Notes: generated from the sequence alone by a model not told the origin. DNA of 14,008 nucleotides from Candidatus Woesearchaeota archaeon (GCA_016185865.1 JACPMU010000007.1:1-14008); one strand, 5' to 3'. Shown: positions 1-6,505, counted from the first letter of the stretch. Program-made: numbers and translations.

Positions 1-243
1 AAAGTTTTTTATTATGCTTCCTTTGTGCTTATAAGCAACACATATTTTTATCTTGTCAATTGTTGTAAAAACATCAAGCTTGGTTAATGCAATTGAATCA
101 ATGCCATTAATCATTACAGCGTATCTTCCAACCAATGCATCAAACCATCCAACCCTTCTCTGCCTTCCGGTTGTTGCCCCGAATTCCTTTCCGATTTTTT
201 GTATTTTCTCGCCAACAGCTCCTGTTATCTCTGTCGGGAAGTA
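1..243 (-). CDS. purA: Adenylosuccinate synthetase fragment, copy A (partial, both ends missing)
   Basis: Read on the minus strand from about 243 to 1, this stretch encodes a typical inner/C-terminal PurA segment. It starts at FPTEI, passes through EFGATTGR and RRVGWFDAL, and continues with RYAVMINGIDSIALTKLD and KICVAYKHKG. PurA joins IMP and aspartate, using GTP, in AMP synthesis. The frame stays open to the window edge, so the C-terminus lies outside. Its 5' side ends abruptly at about 240, where the homologous segment of a second copy begins on the other strand. Over 43 aligned codons the two copies differ at about 25 of 129 bases and 7 residues, so they are related but clearly not the same allele. 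This is a real coding fragment, but it may have been joined here artificially. Confidence 0.75.
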
Positions 244-586
244 CGCTGTGATGGTTAATGGAATTGACTCAATTGCGCTTACAAAGCTTGATGTTTTCAC
301 AACAGTTGACAAGCTGAAGATTTGCGTTGCCTACAAGCACAAAGGAAATGTCATAAAAAACTTCACAACAAACATGAAGATTCTGCAGAACTGCCAGCCT
401 GTTTATGAAGAATTTGACGGCTGGTGGGATGACATTACAAAAGTCAGAAGCTATGACAAACTGCCAAACAATGCAAAGAAATATTTGAGAAGGATTGAGG
501 AATTATTGAAAGTCCCGATTTCCATTGTTTCTGTAGGCCCGAAAAGAGAGCAGACGATTGTGGCAAGGCAAGAATTTTTGCTATGA
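233..586 (+). CDS. purA: Adenylosuccinate synthetase, C-terminal part, copy B (5' truncated)
   Basis: From codon 236 onward the plus strand encodes the C-terminal third of PurA. It starts at GKYAVMVNGIDSIALTKLD, runs through KICVAYKHKG, a Y-x-x-F-D-G-W-x-x-D-I segment and LPNNAKKYLRRIEE, and ends with the family signature VGPKREQTI. The codons before about 233 in the same frame are not PurA; they are the antisense of copy A. The expected GWFDAL motif, GTP-binding loop and IMP-binding residues are therefore missing. The gene stops with TGA at 584-586 and overlaps the convergent 147-residue gene by six bases. PurA identity is clear; whether the broken 5' end is biological or an assembly or amplification chimera is open. 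Confidence 0.8.
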   Translation, partial: VGKYAVMVNGIDSIALTKLDVFTTVDKLKICVAYKHKGNVIKNFTTNMKILQNCQPVYEEFDGWWDDITKVRSYDKLPNNAKKYLRRIEELLKVPISIVSVGPKREQTIVARQEFLL

Positions 587-1024
587 TGTTTGATATAGCC
601 GGGTGTATCTGTATGGTCCTGTGCCTGATTTTTGATAATGATGTGACAATAATCCTTGCTCCACAAGCTCCAGTATTTTGAGATCAATGCCTGCTGGTTT
701 TTTCCCATCAACAGCTATTGGGCCATTTGCGTGCACAACGACTTTTATTTTATTTTCACCGTGCTGGCTGGTTTCAATCCTGTATTCAATAGTCCTTTGC
801 CCCAGATTTTCAAATGCGCGGCCTCTTGGATTTGTCACCTGAATTACATCCAAGTTGGTTACAGGTGCTGAATACCTTCCATTGCTTTTTAGCCTTCGAA
901 TCAGCGGATGCCTTCTTTCATATTGGCTGTTTGCAATATTTATACACCTCTTAATAAGCTCAACTACGACTCTTTCATTTTTAGAGCCTTTTCGTGTGAG
1001 TGAACGTGGAATTTTATAATTCAT
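581..1024 (-). CDS. Unrecognised basic 147-residue protein, last gene of the rimB-rimK operon
   Basis: This ORF begins with ATG 15 bases after the stop of the RimK-like gene on the same strand, so the two are probably co-transcribed. I do not recognise the family. The N-terminal half is rich in Arg and Lys (RSLTRKGSKNER, RRHPLIRRLKSNGR). The C-terminal half has a beta-rich stretch (RTIEYRIET, NKIKVVVHANGP), then a predicted helix (LKILELVEQGLLSHHYQ) and a Tyr/Arg-rich tail. No signal peptide or membrane segment is seen. The basic character suggests nucleic-acid or ribosome binding, but that is inference. RimK enzymes modify protein C-termini, so this neighbour is a conceivable substrate. Its stop overlaps the end of the convergent purA by six bases. 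Confidence 0.7.
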   Translation of the reverse strand: MNYKIPRSLTRKGSKNERVVVELIKRCINIANSQYERRHPLIRRLKSNGRYSAPVTNLDVIQVTNPRGRAFENLGQRTIEYRIETSQHGENKIKVVVHANGPIAVDGKKPAGIDLKILELVEQGLLSHHYQKSGTGPYRYTRLYQTS

Positions 1025-1039
1025 TTTTAGAAATTGGTG

Positions 1040-2113
1040 CTAAATCCTCTCCACACTCAGCTTTCCCTTTTCAACTTTTAAAACAACTTCATCTTTTTCT
1101 CCGAATTGGGAAATGTCAGTCACTATCTTAGGCAAAAGGATTCGTGAAGCCCTGAAGTCAAGGTTTGTAATAATTTGCTGCGCAATTTCCCCGCTTAAGC
1201 CCAAATCCTCAAAAATCTTCAATGTTGCTTCATCTCGATCTCTTGCAGAAAATATCTCTGATTTTTCAAAAAGGAATTTTGCAATTTTGTAAGCAAGGTT
1301 TATGCCTGTTGCCTTTGTTATGCCCTGTAATCCAGGGCTTAAGTTTGCCTCAATAACCAAAGGGCCTCTAGGGCTTTCAAGCATGTCAACAGCGCAGATT
1401 TCTGCGCCTATCGAGATTGCTGTGTCAACAGCTATTCTTTTTGTGTTTTGGTAAAGAACGCATGCCTCTCCAGTTCCTCCGGCATGGATATTGGCTCTCA
1501 TTTCTCCTCTTACAGCTTTTCTTTTCATAGAGGCTGCAACCTTGTCGCCAATTACAAATGCCCTTACATCAACCCCCCCTGTTTCTATGTATTCCTGTAT
1601 CAAAAACGGCTGCTTCAAGGCCATCAGGGCATCAAGCATTGAAGAGGCTGCTGCAAAGCTCTCTGCAAACATTACCCCTTTGCCTTGGGTGCCGTGCGGG
1701 AACTTCAAAACAAGAGGATATGTTATTTCATTCAGGATTTTCTTTGCAGCCCTTGTCGAGGAAGCAAGATAGGTTGTCGGCATCGGAATGTTGAAATGCT
1801 GCAGCGCAAGATGCGTCAGTAATTTATCATGCCCCAGTGTAAAAGTTTCAGGCTTTATAGGCATGTAAGAAGAGCGGTACAAAGTCCTTGTTATTGACCT
1901 TAGCAATGGAGCGTACCTGAAAGAGCCTCTTGCATAAATGCAGCTGTACTGCGGCAATTGCTTGCCCTCATACATCACATCCATTTTGCCAGCGCCAAGA
2001 TTTACCTCGACATCCCTCAAGTCAATGCTGTCAACGCTGTCAAAATAAGTTTTCATGGCTTCAATTATCATCAGCGAGCTTTTGCTTCCAAGCGACATTA
2101 CTGCTGATTTCAT
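1040..2113 (-). CDS. RimK-family ATP-grasp amino-acid ligase
   Basis: A 357-residue protein with the full RimK-type ATP-grasp core. The family uses ATP to form amide bonds, for example adding glutamates to the C-terminus of ribosomal protein S6 or making small peptides. Visible elements are GHDKLLTHLAL (94-104), the ATP-binding strand and loop YPLVLKFPHGTQGKGVM (132-148), QEYIETGGVDVRAFVIG (173-189), MKRKAVRGEMRANIHAGG (196-213, like RimK's MKR..EGEFR.N.H.GG), and the metal-binding segment LLVIEAN/SPGLQGI-type around 251-265 with E255 and N257. Residues 321-357 (RILLPKIV...KDEVVLKVEKGKLSV) look like an added AbrB-like swapped beta-hairpin; this is a tentative reading. It lies downstream of a RimB-like gene, a pairing known in bacteria. 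The substrate is unknown. Confidence 0.88.
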   Translation of the reverse strand: MKSAVMSLGSKSSLMIIEAMKTYFDSVDSIDLRDVEVNLGAGKMDVMYEGKQLPQYSCIYARGSFRYAPLLRSITRTLYRSSYMPIKPETFTLGHDKLLTHLALQHFNIPMPTTYLASSTRAAKKILNEITYPLVLKFPHGTQGKGVMFAESFAAASSMLDALMALKQPFLIQEYIETGGVDVRAFVIGDKVAASMKRKAVRGEMRANIHAGGTGEACVLYQNTKRIAVDTAISIGAEICAVDMLESPRGPLVIEANLSPGLQGITKATGINLAYKIAKFLFEKSEIFSARDRDEATLKIFEDLGLSGEIAQQIITNLDFRASRILLPKIVTDISQFGEKDEVVLKVEKGKLSVERI

Positions 2114-2145
2114 TCAACCCTTCCGCGAGTTGTAGATGAACGCGA

Positions 2146-2167
2146 GCATGCGAGCGTTCTCGCATGC
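2146..2167. repeat. Perfect 9-bp hairpin in the rimB-rimK spacer
   Basis: GCATGCGAG at 2146-2154 is the exact reverse complement of CTCGCATGC at 2159-2167, leaving a four-base loop. It is more GC-rich than the surrounding DNA and is the first of three hairpins packed into 139 bases between the rimK-like and rimB-like genes. In the operon transcript it would lie just upstream of rimK. It could be a processing or attenuation site, or part of an interspersed repeat. Confidence 0.7.
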
Positions 2168-2177
2168 AGCTCGGCGG

Positions 2178-2200
2178 GAAACTTTTTCGCAAAAAGTTTC
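2178..2200. repeat. Perfect 10-bp hairpin with 3-base loop
   Basis: GAAACTTTTT at 2178-2187 pairs perfectly with AAAAAGTTTC at 2191-2200 around the loop CGC. This is the middle and longest of the three hairpins in the rimB-rimK spacer. The A/T run in the stem is reminiscent of a terminator, but the hairpin sits inside a likely operon, so partial termination or RNA processing is possible. Function is inferred only. Confidence 0.75.
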
Positions 2201-2208
2201 ATCAAAAA

Positions 2209-2229
2209 CGCACCATCTTCGATGGCGCG
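2209..2229. repeat. 8-bp hairpin with one mismatch, tri-loop
   Basis: CGC at 2209-2211 and CCATC at 2213-2217 pair with GATGG at 2221-2225 and GCG at 2227-2229. There is one A/C mismatch and a TTC loop. This is the third hairpin of the cluster, lying just downstream of the rimB-like stop on the minus strand. Confidence 0.55.
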
Positions 2230-2252
2230 AATCGTGTCAACTATTCTTATTT

Positions 2253-2609
2253 TCATTTTGTCGGATCAATCAAAAAGCCGTCTTTCAGGATGTTCTGCCC
2301 GATTAAAACCCTGTATTTCATGTGGGCCCTGTCAGCCAATGTGAACTCTGACTTTATTTTTTTGCCTGCTAATTCAATTGTTCCTTCTATTATCGGCCTT
2401 AGCTTTGAGCCATGAGCTGACTTGATAAGCTTTGATTTGATCACAGGACCCAATCTAAGTTCAGCTGCAAGGTTCGTGTCAATGGAGCTTTTTGTTGCTC
2501 CTGTGTCTATCTTTGCAATCACGCTTTTGTTGCCCTTTGGATGGTGCACATTCACCCTTTCAGCCAGCCCGATTACTACTTTTCCCCCCAATATCCTGTA
2601 GCCACCCAT
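2253..2609 (-). CDS. RimB-like retropepsin-fold protein (COG4067 / Zn_protease family)
   Basis: A 118-residue protein matching the RimB/'putative ATP-dependent zinc protease' family, which has a retropepsin-like aspartic protease fold. The order of elements fits: VVIGLAERV at the start (11-19), the catalytic-type IAKIDTGATKSSI with D35-T-G-A (31-43), and the closing YRVLIGQNILKDGFLID (99-115). In bacteria these genes often sit next to rimK, and the pair is thought to add and trim amino acids on target proteins. The same pairing occurs here. ATG at 2609 is supported by the immediately following family-typical sequence. An A/T-rich TTAATAAA-like box about 25 bases upstream on the minus strand may be a TATA element. 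The target protein is unknown. Confidence 0.85.
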   Translation of the reverse strand: MGGYRILGGKVVIGLAERVNVHHPKGNKSVIAKIDTGATKSSIDTNLAAELRLGPVIKSKLIKSAHGSKLRPIIEGTIELAGKKIKSEFTLADRAHMKYRVLIGQNILKDGFLIDPTK

Positions 2610-2647
2610 AGGATAACAGAAACAAAAATGGTTTATTAAGTTTGTGG

Positions 2648-3037
2648 TTATTTCTCCAGAATCAGCTCTGCTTCCTTGACGCCTTTTGTGCGCTTAATCT
2701 TATCCAGCAGCTTCCTTATCCTGTCAGTCCTGCCTTTCACAACAATCAATTCTAAACAAGTGTGATGATCAAGGTAAGTGTGCATTGAAGAAATGATCTG
2801 GCAATGGTAGTCGTGCTGCAAATTTGAGACATTCTTGCTGTAATGCCCTATTCTTTGGTCATAAATTAATTTTATAGTGCCGACAATCTGCTCATGGCGC
2901 TTGTGGAACAATCTTTCTCTTATGATGTCGTTGATTGCCTCTGACCTGTTAGTGTAGCCCTTATCTTTTATGAACCTGTCAAACAGGTTCAGCAGCTTTG
3001 GCTCAAACGATATGCCTGTTCTTACAACCTTGTCCAT
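2648..3037 (-). CDS. nikR: NikR-like nickel-responsive repressor with a Tyr at one metal-ligand position
   Basis: A 129-residue ribbon-helix-helix plus ACT-type regulator. The N-terminal DNA-binding part has RTGISFEPKLL and the typical GYTNRSEAINDIIRE helix pair. The C-terminal part has VGTIKLIYD, LQHDYH, SSMHTYLDHHTCLELIVVKG and KGVKEAELIL, closely matching NikR. NikR family ligands are H76, H87, H89 and C95 in E. coli numbering. Here H75, H86 and C94 are present but the H89 equivalent is Tyr88 (codon TAC). I start at ATG 3037; an upstream TTG at 3046 is in frame but less likely. A TATA-like TTTTTAAAC lies about 25-30 bases upstream, consistent with a leaderless mRNA. It is divergent from the nickel transporter and lar operon, which it presumably controls. 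Confidence 0.9.
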   Translation of the reverse strand: MDKVVRTGISFEPKLLNLFDRFIKDKGYTNRSEAINDIIRERLFHKRHEQIVGTIKLIYDQRIGHYSKNVSNLQHDYHCQIISSMHTYLDHHTCLELIVVKGRTDRIRKLLDKIKRTKGVKEAELILEK

Positions 3038-3129
3038 AACAATCAATTTTATTTATTTGTTTAAAAAGCTTTCGTAACACGCATAAAAAAAACGTAATAT
3101 TTATATATCGCTGATGGTTATCATCATCT
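3038..3129. promoter_or_regulatory. Divergent nikR / nickel-operon promoter with candidate operator
   Basis: This 92-base spacer separates the divergent nikR and transporter genes. On the plus strand, a TATA box (TTTATATAT, 3100-3108) lies about 22-30 bases before ATG 3130, so the transporter mRNA is probably leaderless. Between TATA and ATG is a perfect inverted repeat, TGATG-GTTAT-CATCA (3112-3126), overlapping the expected transcription start; this is a good place for a repressor. On the minus strand TTTTTAAAC at about 3062-3070 fits the nikR promoter. That NikR binds here is inference. Confidence 0.6.
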
Positions 3130-3792
3130 ATGGCTGTTTTGGGCTTGCTGGGGCTGGGCTTTCTGCTGGGGATAAGGCATGCGTTTGATGCAGACCATGT
3201 TGCAGCAGTGTCGGCTGTGGCAGCTGACTCCTCGATCAAAAAATCTTCTTTGCTCGGAATGTTTTGGGGCTTTGGGCATGCAATTTCATTGTTAATAGCG
3301 GGATTGGCAGTTTTACTGCTCAAAATAACAATACCTCAAAAGCTGGCATTGTCTTTTGAATTTATTGTTGGAATTATGCTGATTGCATTGGGAATTAATG
3401 TTTTAGTAACAATAAGTAAAAACAGAATACATATCCACAAACATAAGCATGGAAACGAAGCCCACATTCATTTTCATTCGCATAAGCTGATTAAACGCCA
3501 CCAACACACGCATCTTCCGATTAAGAAGCCATTATTCATTGGAATGGTTCACGGTTTGGCTGGAAGTGCAGCCTTGACACTGGTAGTTCTGGCAGCAATA
3601 AATTCTGTTTTTATTGGCTTAATATATATTCTGCTTTTTGGAGCAGGCTCAATAATTGGAATGATGCTGGCAAGCAGCATAATTTCATTGCCGTTCAAGC
3701 TGGTTCCAAACAAGCTTCAAAAAATCCATAAATTACTGCAGCTGAGCGCAGGATTGGTGAGCATTATAATTGGCTTAACTATATTGATATGA
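3130..3792 (+). CDS. Nickel/cobalt transporter with HX4DH motif and His-rich loop
   Basis: A 220-residue multi-spanning membrane protein of the NiCoT/NicO/UreH group. The first helix carries the nickel-selectivity signature H17-AFDA-D22-H23 (HX4DH) in GIRHAFDADHVAAVSAV. The second carries FWGFGHAIS (45-53), matching the family's second motif. Further hydrophobic helices lie at about 51-65, 77-95, 134-160, 162-185 and 203-220. A hydrophilic loop at 101-128 has 11 histidines, likely for metal capture. It is the first gene of the lar operon and overlaps larE by four bases (ATGA), so it most likely imports nickel for NPN cofactor assembly. Whether it carries Ni or Co cannot be read from the sequence; the neighbours argue for Ni. 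Confidence 0.9.
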   Translation: MAVLGLLGLGFLLGIRHAFDADHVAAVSAVAADSSIKKSSLLGMFWGFGHAISLLIAGLAVLLLKITIPQKLALSFEFIVGIMLIALGINVLVTISKNRIHIHKHKHGNEAHIHFHSHKLIKRHQHTHLPIKKPLFIGMVHGLAGSAALTLVVLAAINSVFIGLIYILLFGAGSIIGMMLASSIISLPFKLVPNKLQKIHKLLQLSAGLVSIIIGLTILI

Positions 3793-4601
3793 ACAAAGAA
3801 CTAAGGCAAAAATACTGGGAATTAAAAAAAATAATTGAAAGATTAGACTCCGCAATAGTTGCATTTTCAGGAGGGATAGACAGCGCTTTGGTATTGAAAA
3901 TTGCACATGATGTGCTGGGCAATAATGCTGTTGCAGTCACTGCAGACAGCCCCTCGCTTCCGAGAAGGGAGCTGGAGGAAACAAAAAAAATTGCGCAGCA
4001 GATTGGCGCAAGGCATTTGGTGATAAGCACAGAAGAAACAAAAAATGAACATTATCTCAAAAACCCGAGCAACAGGTGCTATCACTGCAAAACTGAATTA
4101 TATTCAAAATTAAAAATTATTTCTGAAGGGTTAGGAATAAAAAACATTGTGAATGGAACAAACCTTGATGACTTAAGAGATTACAGGCCGGGCCTGCAGG
4201 CAGCAGATGAAAACAATGTCATCAGCCCCTTGAAAGATGCAAAATTCACAAAAAATGAAATAAGGGAGCTTTCAAAACATCTTGGATTAGAGGCATGGGA
4301 CAAGCCTTCCTCTCCTTGCCTGTCTTCAAGAGTGCCTTACGGCCAGGAGATTACTATGAAAAAATTGTCGATGATAGAAAAAGCTGAAAATTTCCTGAAA
4401 GACTTTGGAATCCGGGAATTGAGGGTAAGGCATTTTGGCAGTATGGCAAGGATTGAGGTAAAAGAGGATGACAAACCGATAGTTGATGAAAATTTCAATT
4501 CAATCCGAAAAAAATTCGGTGAAATCGGGTTTAATGAAATAATTGTCTCAGGCTTTAAAAGCGGAAATTTGAATTTGATGATAAATAACCAAAATGCATG
4601 A
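3789..4601 (+). CDS. larE: LarE, ATP-dependent sulfur transferase of NPN cofactor synthesis
   Basis: A 270-residue PP-loop protein. The ATP pyrophosphatase motif SGGIDS is at 27-32. NRCYHCKTELY (95-105), VNGTNLDDLRDYRPG (121-135) and the hallmark PSSPCLSSRVPYG (173-185) identify LarE. LarE adenylates the carboxylates of pyridinium-3,5-biscarboxylic acid mononucleotide and replaces them with thiocarboxylates. C177 matches the sacrificial cysteine (C176) of the Lactobacillus enzyme. Here a C97-x-x-C100 pair is also present. Three such cysteines are known in LarE proteins that bind a [4Fe-4S] cluster, so a cluster-type, possibly catalytic, sulfur transfer is likely (inference). The gene overlaps the transporter by four bases and larB by eight, showing translational coupling. 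Confidence 0.94.
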   Translation: MNKELRQKYWELKKIIERLDSAIVAFSGGIDSALVLKIAHDVLGNNAVAVTADSPSLPRRELEETKKIAQQIGARHLVISTEETKNEHYLKNPSNRCYHCKTELYSKLKIISEGLGIKNIVNGTNLDDLRDYRPGLQAADENNVISPLKDAKFTKNEIRELSKHLGLEAWDKPSSPCLSSRVPYGQEITMKKLSMIEKAENFLKDFGIRELRVRHFGSMARIEVKEDDKPIVDENFNSIRKKFGEIGFNEIIVSGFKSGNLNLMINNQNA

Positions 4602-5334
4602 AATCCAAATAAGAAAAATAATAAAAAATGCTGCAGACAGCAAGATAAGCATAGGCGATGCCATAAAAAAACTGAAGTTCCTGCCGTTTGAGGATTTGGG
4701 CTTTGCAAAAATCGACCATCACAGGGCATTGAGAAAAGGATTTCCTGAAGTTGTTTTCTGCCAAAATAAAACCAAAGAGCAGGCTGTTGCAATCATCAGA
4801 AGACTGGCTTTAAATAACAATGATGTGCTTGCAACAAGGGCAACAGAAGATATGTTTAATGATGTAAAAAAGCACATTAAAAATGCGCAATACAATAAAA
4901 TTTCAAAAACAATAATAATTTCAAAAAATAAAAAACCCAAAAAAGGCAAAATTCTCGTATTGAGCGCAGGCACTTCTGACATTAATGTTGCAGAAGAGGC
5001 AGCTGTTGCTGCAGAGGCAATGGGCAGCAATGTGGAAAGGCTGTATGATGTTGGAGTTGCAGGGCTGCACAGATTATTAAGCAACAAAGAGAAATTGTCA
5101 GATGCAAACGTGCTTGTAATTGTGGCAGGAATGGACGGGGTTTTGCCGAGCGTTGTTTCAGGATTGTTTGGGAAGCCGATTATTGCAGTTCCCACTTCTG
5201 TTGGTTACGGGGCTTCTTTCAGGGGAATTGCGCCTCTATTGACGATGCTCAATTCATGCAGCCCTGGTGTTGTTGTTGTGAATATTGACAATGGATTTGG
5301 GGCAGGCTATTTTGCAAGCCTGATTAACAGGTGA
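4594..5334 (+). CDS. larB: LarB, pyridinium-3,5-biscarboxylate mononucleotide synthase
   Basis: A 246-residue protein of the LarB/AIR-carboxylase-like family. LarB carboxylates and hydrolyses nicotinic acid adenine dinucleotide to start NPN cofactor synthesis. Visible landmarks are HHRALRKGFPEVVFCQNKT (42-60), VLATRAT (78-84), the PurE-like core VLSAGTSDINVAEEAAV (122-138), YDVGVAGLHRLL (151-162), VVAGMDGVLPSVVSGL-type (176-191) and PTSVGYGASFRGIAPLL (200-216). The C222-containing NSCSPGV segment corresponds to the cysteine reported as catalytic in LarB. Length and motifs are normal. The start codon lies inside the end of larE (eight-base overlap). Its stop overlaps the GGTGAT ribosome-binding site of larC. 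Confidence 0.94.
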   Translation: MHEIQIRKIIKNAADSKISIGDAIKKLKFLPFEDLGFAKIDHHRALRKGFPEVVFCQNKTKEQAVAIIRRLALNNNDVLATRATEDMFNDVKKHIKNAQYNKISKTIIISKNKKPKKGKILVLSAGTSDINVAEEAAVAAEAMGSNVERLYDVGVAGLHRLLSNKEKLSDANVLVIVAGMDGVLPSVVSGLFGKPIIAVPTSVGYGASFRGIAPLLTMLNSCSPGVVVVNIDNGFGAGYFASLINR

Positions 5335-5341
5335 TTTTTCT

Positions 5342-6505
5342 ATGAAAACTGCTTACTTTGACTGCTTCTCCGGCATAAGCGGTGACATGATAATCGGCGC
5401 CTTGATTGACTTAGGCTTAGATGTTGATTTTTTAAGAAAAGAGCTGGAAAAATTAAATCTGAAGGAATACAAAATTGAATCTAAAAAAATCATTAAAAGC
5501 GGAATTTCTTCAACAAAATTTGATGTAATTGCAAAGCATGGGCATTCTCATGAAGAGCGAAATTTGAAGGAAATCAATGGGGTAGTGGAAAAATCAAAAT
5601 TGGATATTGACACAAAAAATACAATCAAAAAAATATTCCTAAAAATAGCAAATGCAGAAGCAAAAATACACAGCAAACAGATTGACAAGGTTCATTTTCA
5701 TGAGATTGGAGCGATTGATACAATAATTGACGTTGCTGGCGCTGTTATCGGATTAAAAAAATTAAGCATTGAAAAGATTTATTGCTCAAAGCTTAATGTA
5801 GGCTCCGGCTTTGTTGAATTTTCGCATGGAAAATGGCCAGTGCCTGCCCCGGCAACAGCAGAGATTTTGAAGAATGTTACGGTTCATAACAACAACATTG
5901 AAGCAGAGCTTGTAACTCCGACAGGAGCGGCGATAATCACAACTCTTGCAGATGAATTTGGCGAGATGCCATCGATGAAAGTTGAAAAAATCGGCTATGG
6001 CGCTGGAGCAAAAGAGCTTGAGCAGCCGAATGTTTTAAGGGTATTTGTAGGGAAATTGGATAATATGAAAAACAATGCAATAAACATCATTGAAACCAAC
6101 ATTGACAATATGAACCCTGAAATTTACCCGTATGTTATTGAAAAACTGATGGAAAACGGCGCATTGGACGCTTATTTGACCAGCATAATCATGAAAAAAG
6201 GACGTCCAGGGATAAAACTGACTGTTTTAGGCGAAATAAAGGACACGGACAGATTGTGCAATGTGATTTTTGACGAGACAACAACTCTTGGTGTCAGGAT
6301 TTTAACTGCGGCAAAGAAAAAGCTTGACAGGGAAATTCAAACTGTTAAAACAAAATACGGCAATGTCAGGATAAAAATTTCAAAATTGAATAATCAAATA
6401 AAAAACATTATGCCGGAATATGAGGATTGCGTTAAGATTGCTAAAAACAAAAAAATTCCATTGAAGAAAGTCTATGAGGAAGTGAAGAAACACCATCAAT
6501 TATAA
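5342..6505 (+). CDS. larC: LarC, nickel chelatase of NPN cofactor synthesis (single polypeptide)
   Basis: A 387-residue LarC, the CTP-dependent enzyme that inserts nickel into the pincer nucleotide. Family landmarks are YFDCFSGISGDMIIGALIDLG (5-25, highly conserved), a short His cluster HGHSH (66-70), VHFHEIGAIDTIIDV (117-131), FSHGKWPVPAPATAEIL (160-176) and ELVTPTGAAI (189-198). The C-terminal half has NIDNMNPE and MKKGRPGIKLTVL. In Lactobacillus larC is split and fused by programmed frameshifting; here it is one uninterrupted frame. A clear Shine-Dalgarno GGTGAT (5330-5335) sits six bases before ATG and overlaps the larB stop. As the last recognised lar gene, it completes LarE-LarB-LarC; no LarA-type client enzyme is in the window. 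Confidence 0.95.
   Translation: MKTAYFDCFSGISGDMIIGALIDLGLDVDFLRKELEKLNLKEYKIESKKIIKSGISSTKFDVIAKHGHSHEERNLKEINGVVEKSKLDIDTKNTIKKIFLKIANAEAKIHSKQIDKVHFHEIGAIDTIIDVAGAVIGLKKLSIEKIYCSKLNVGSGFVEFSHGKWPVPAPATAEILKNVTVHNNNIEAELVTPTGAAIITTLADEFGEMPSMKVEKIGYGAGAKELEQPNVLRVFVGKLDNMKNNAINIIETNIDNMNPEIYPYVIEKLMENGALDAYLTSIIMKKGRPGIKLTVLGEIKDTDRLCNVIFDETTTLGVRILTAAKKKLDREIQTVKTKYGNVRIKISKLNNQIKNIMPEYEDCVKIAKNKKIPLKKVYEEVKKHHQL

Noticed and set aside
53..586. A single 177-residue plus-strand protein
   Set aside because: Only codons from about 233 match PurA. The first 60 residues are the antisense of the minus-strand PurA copy and start at a TTG, so it is not one natural gene.
3003..3323. Minus-strand 106-residue ORF across the nikR/transporter spacer
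   Set aside because: It is antisense to the transporter start and out of frame with nikR, and it would run through the divergent promoter.
4337..5195. Long minus-strand ORFs opposite larE and larB (151 and 158 residues)
   Set aside because: They are low-complexity, Phe/Ser/Leu-rich antisense shadows of clear larE and larB coding sequence, with no family resemblance or promoter.
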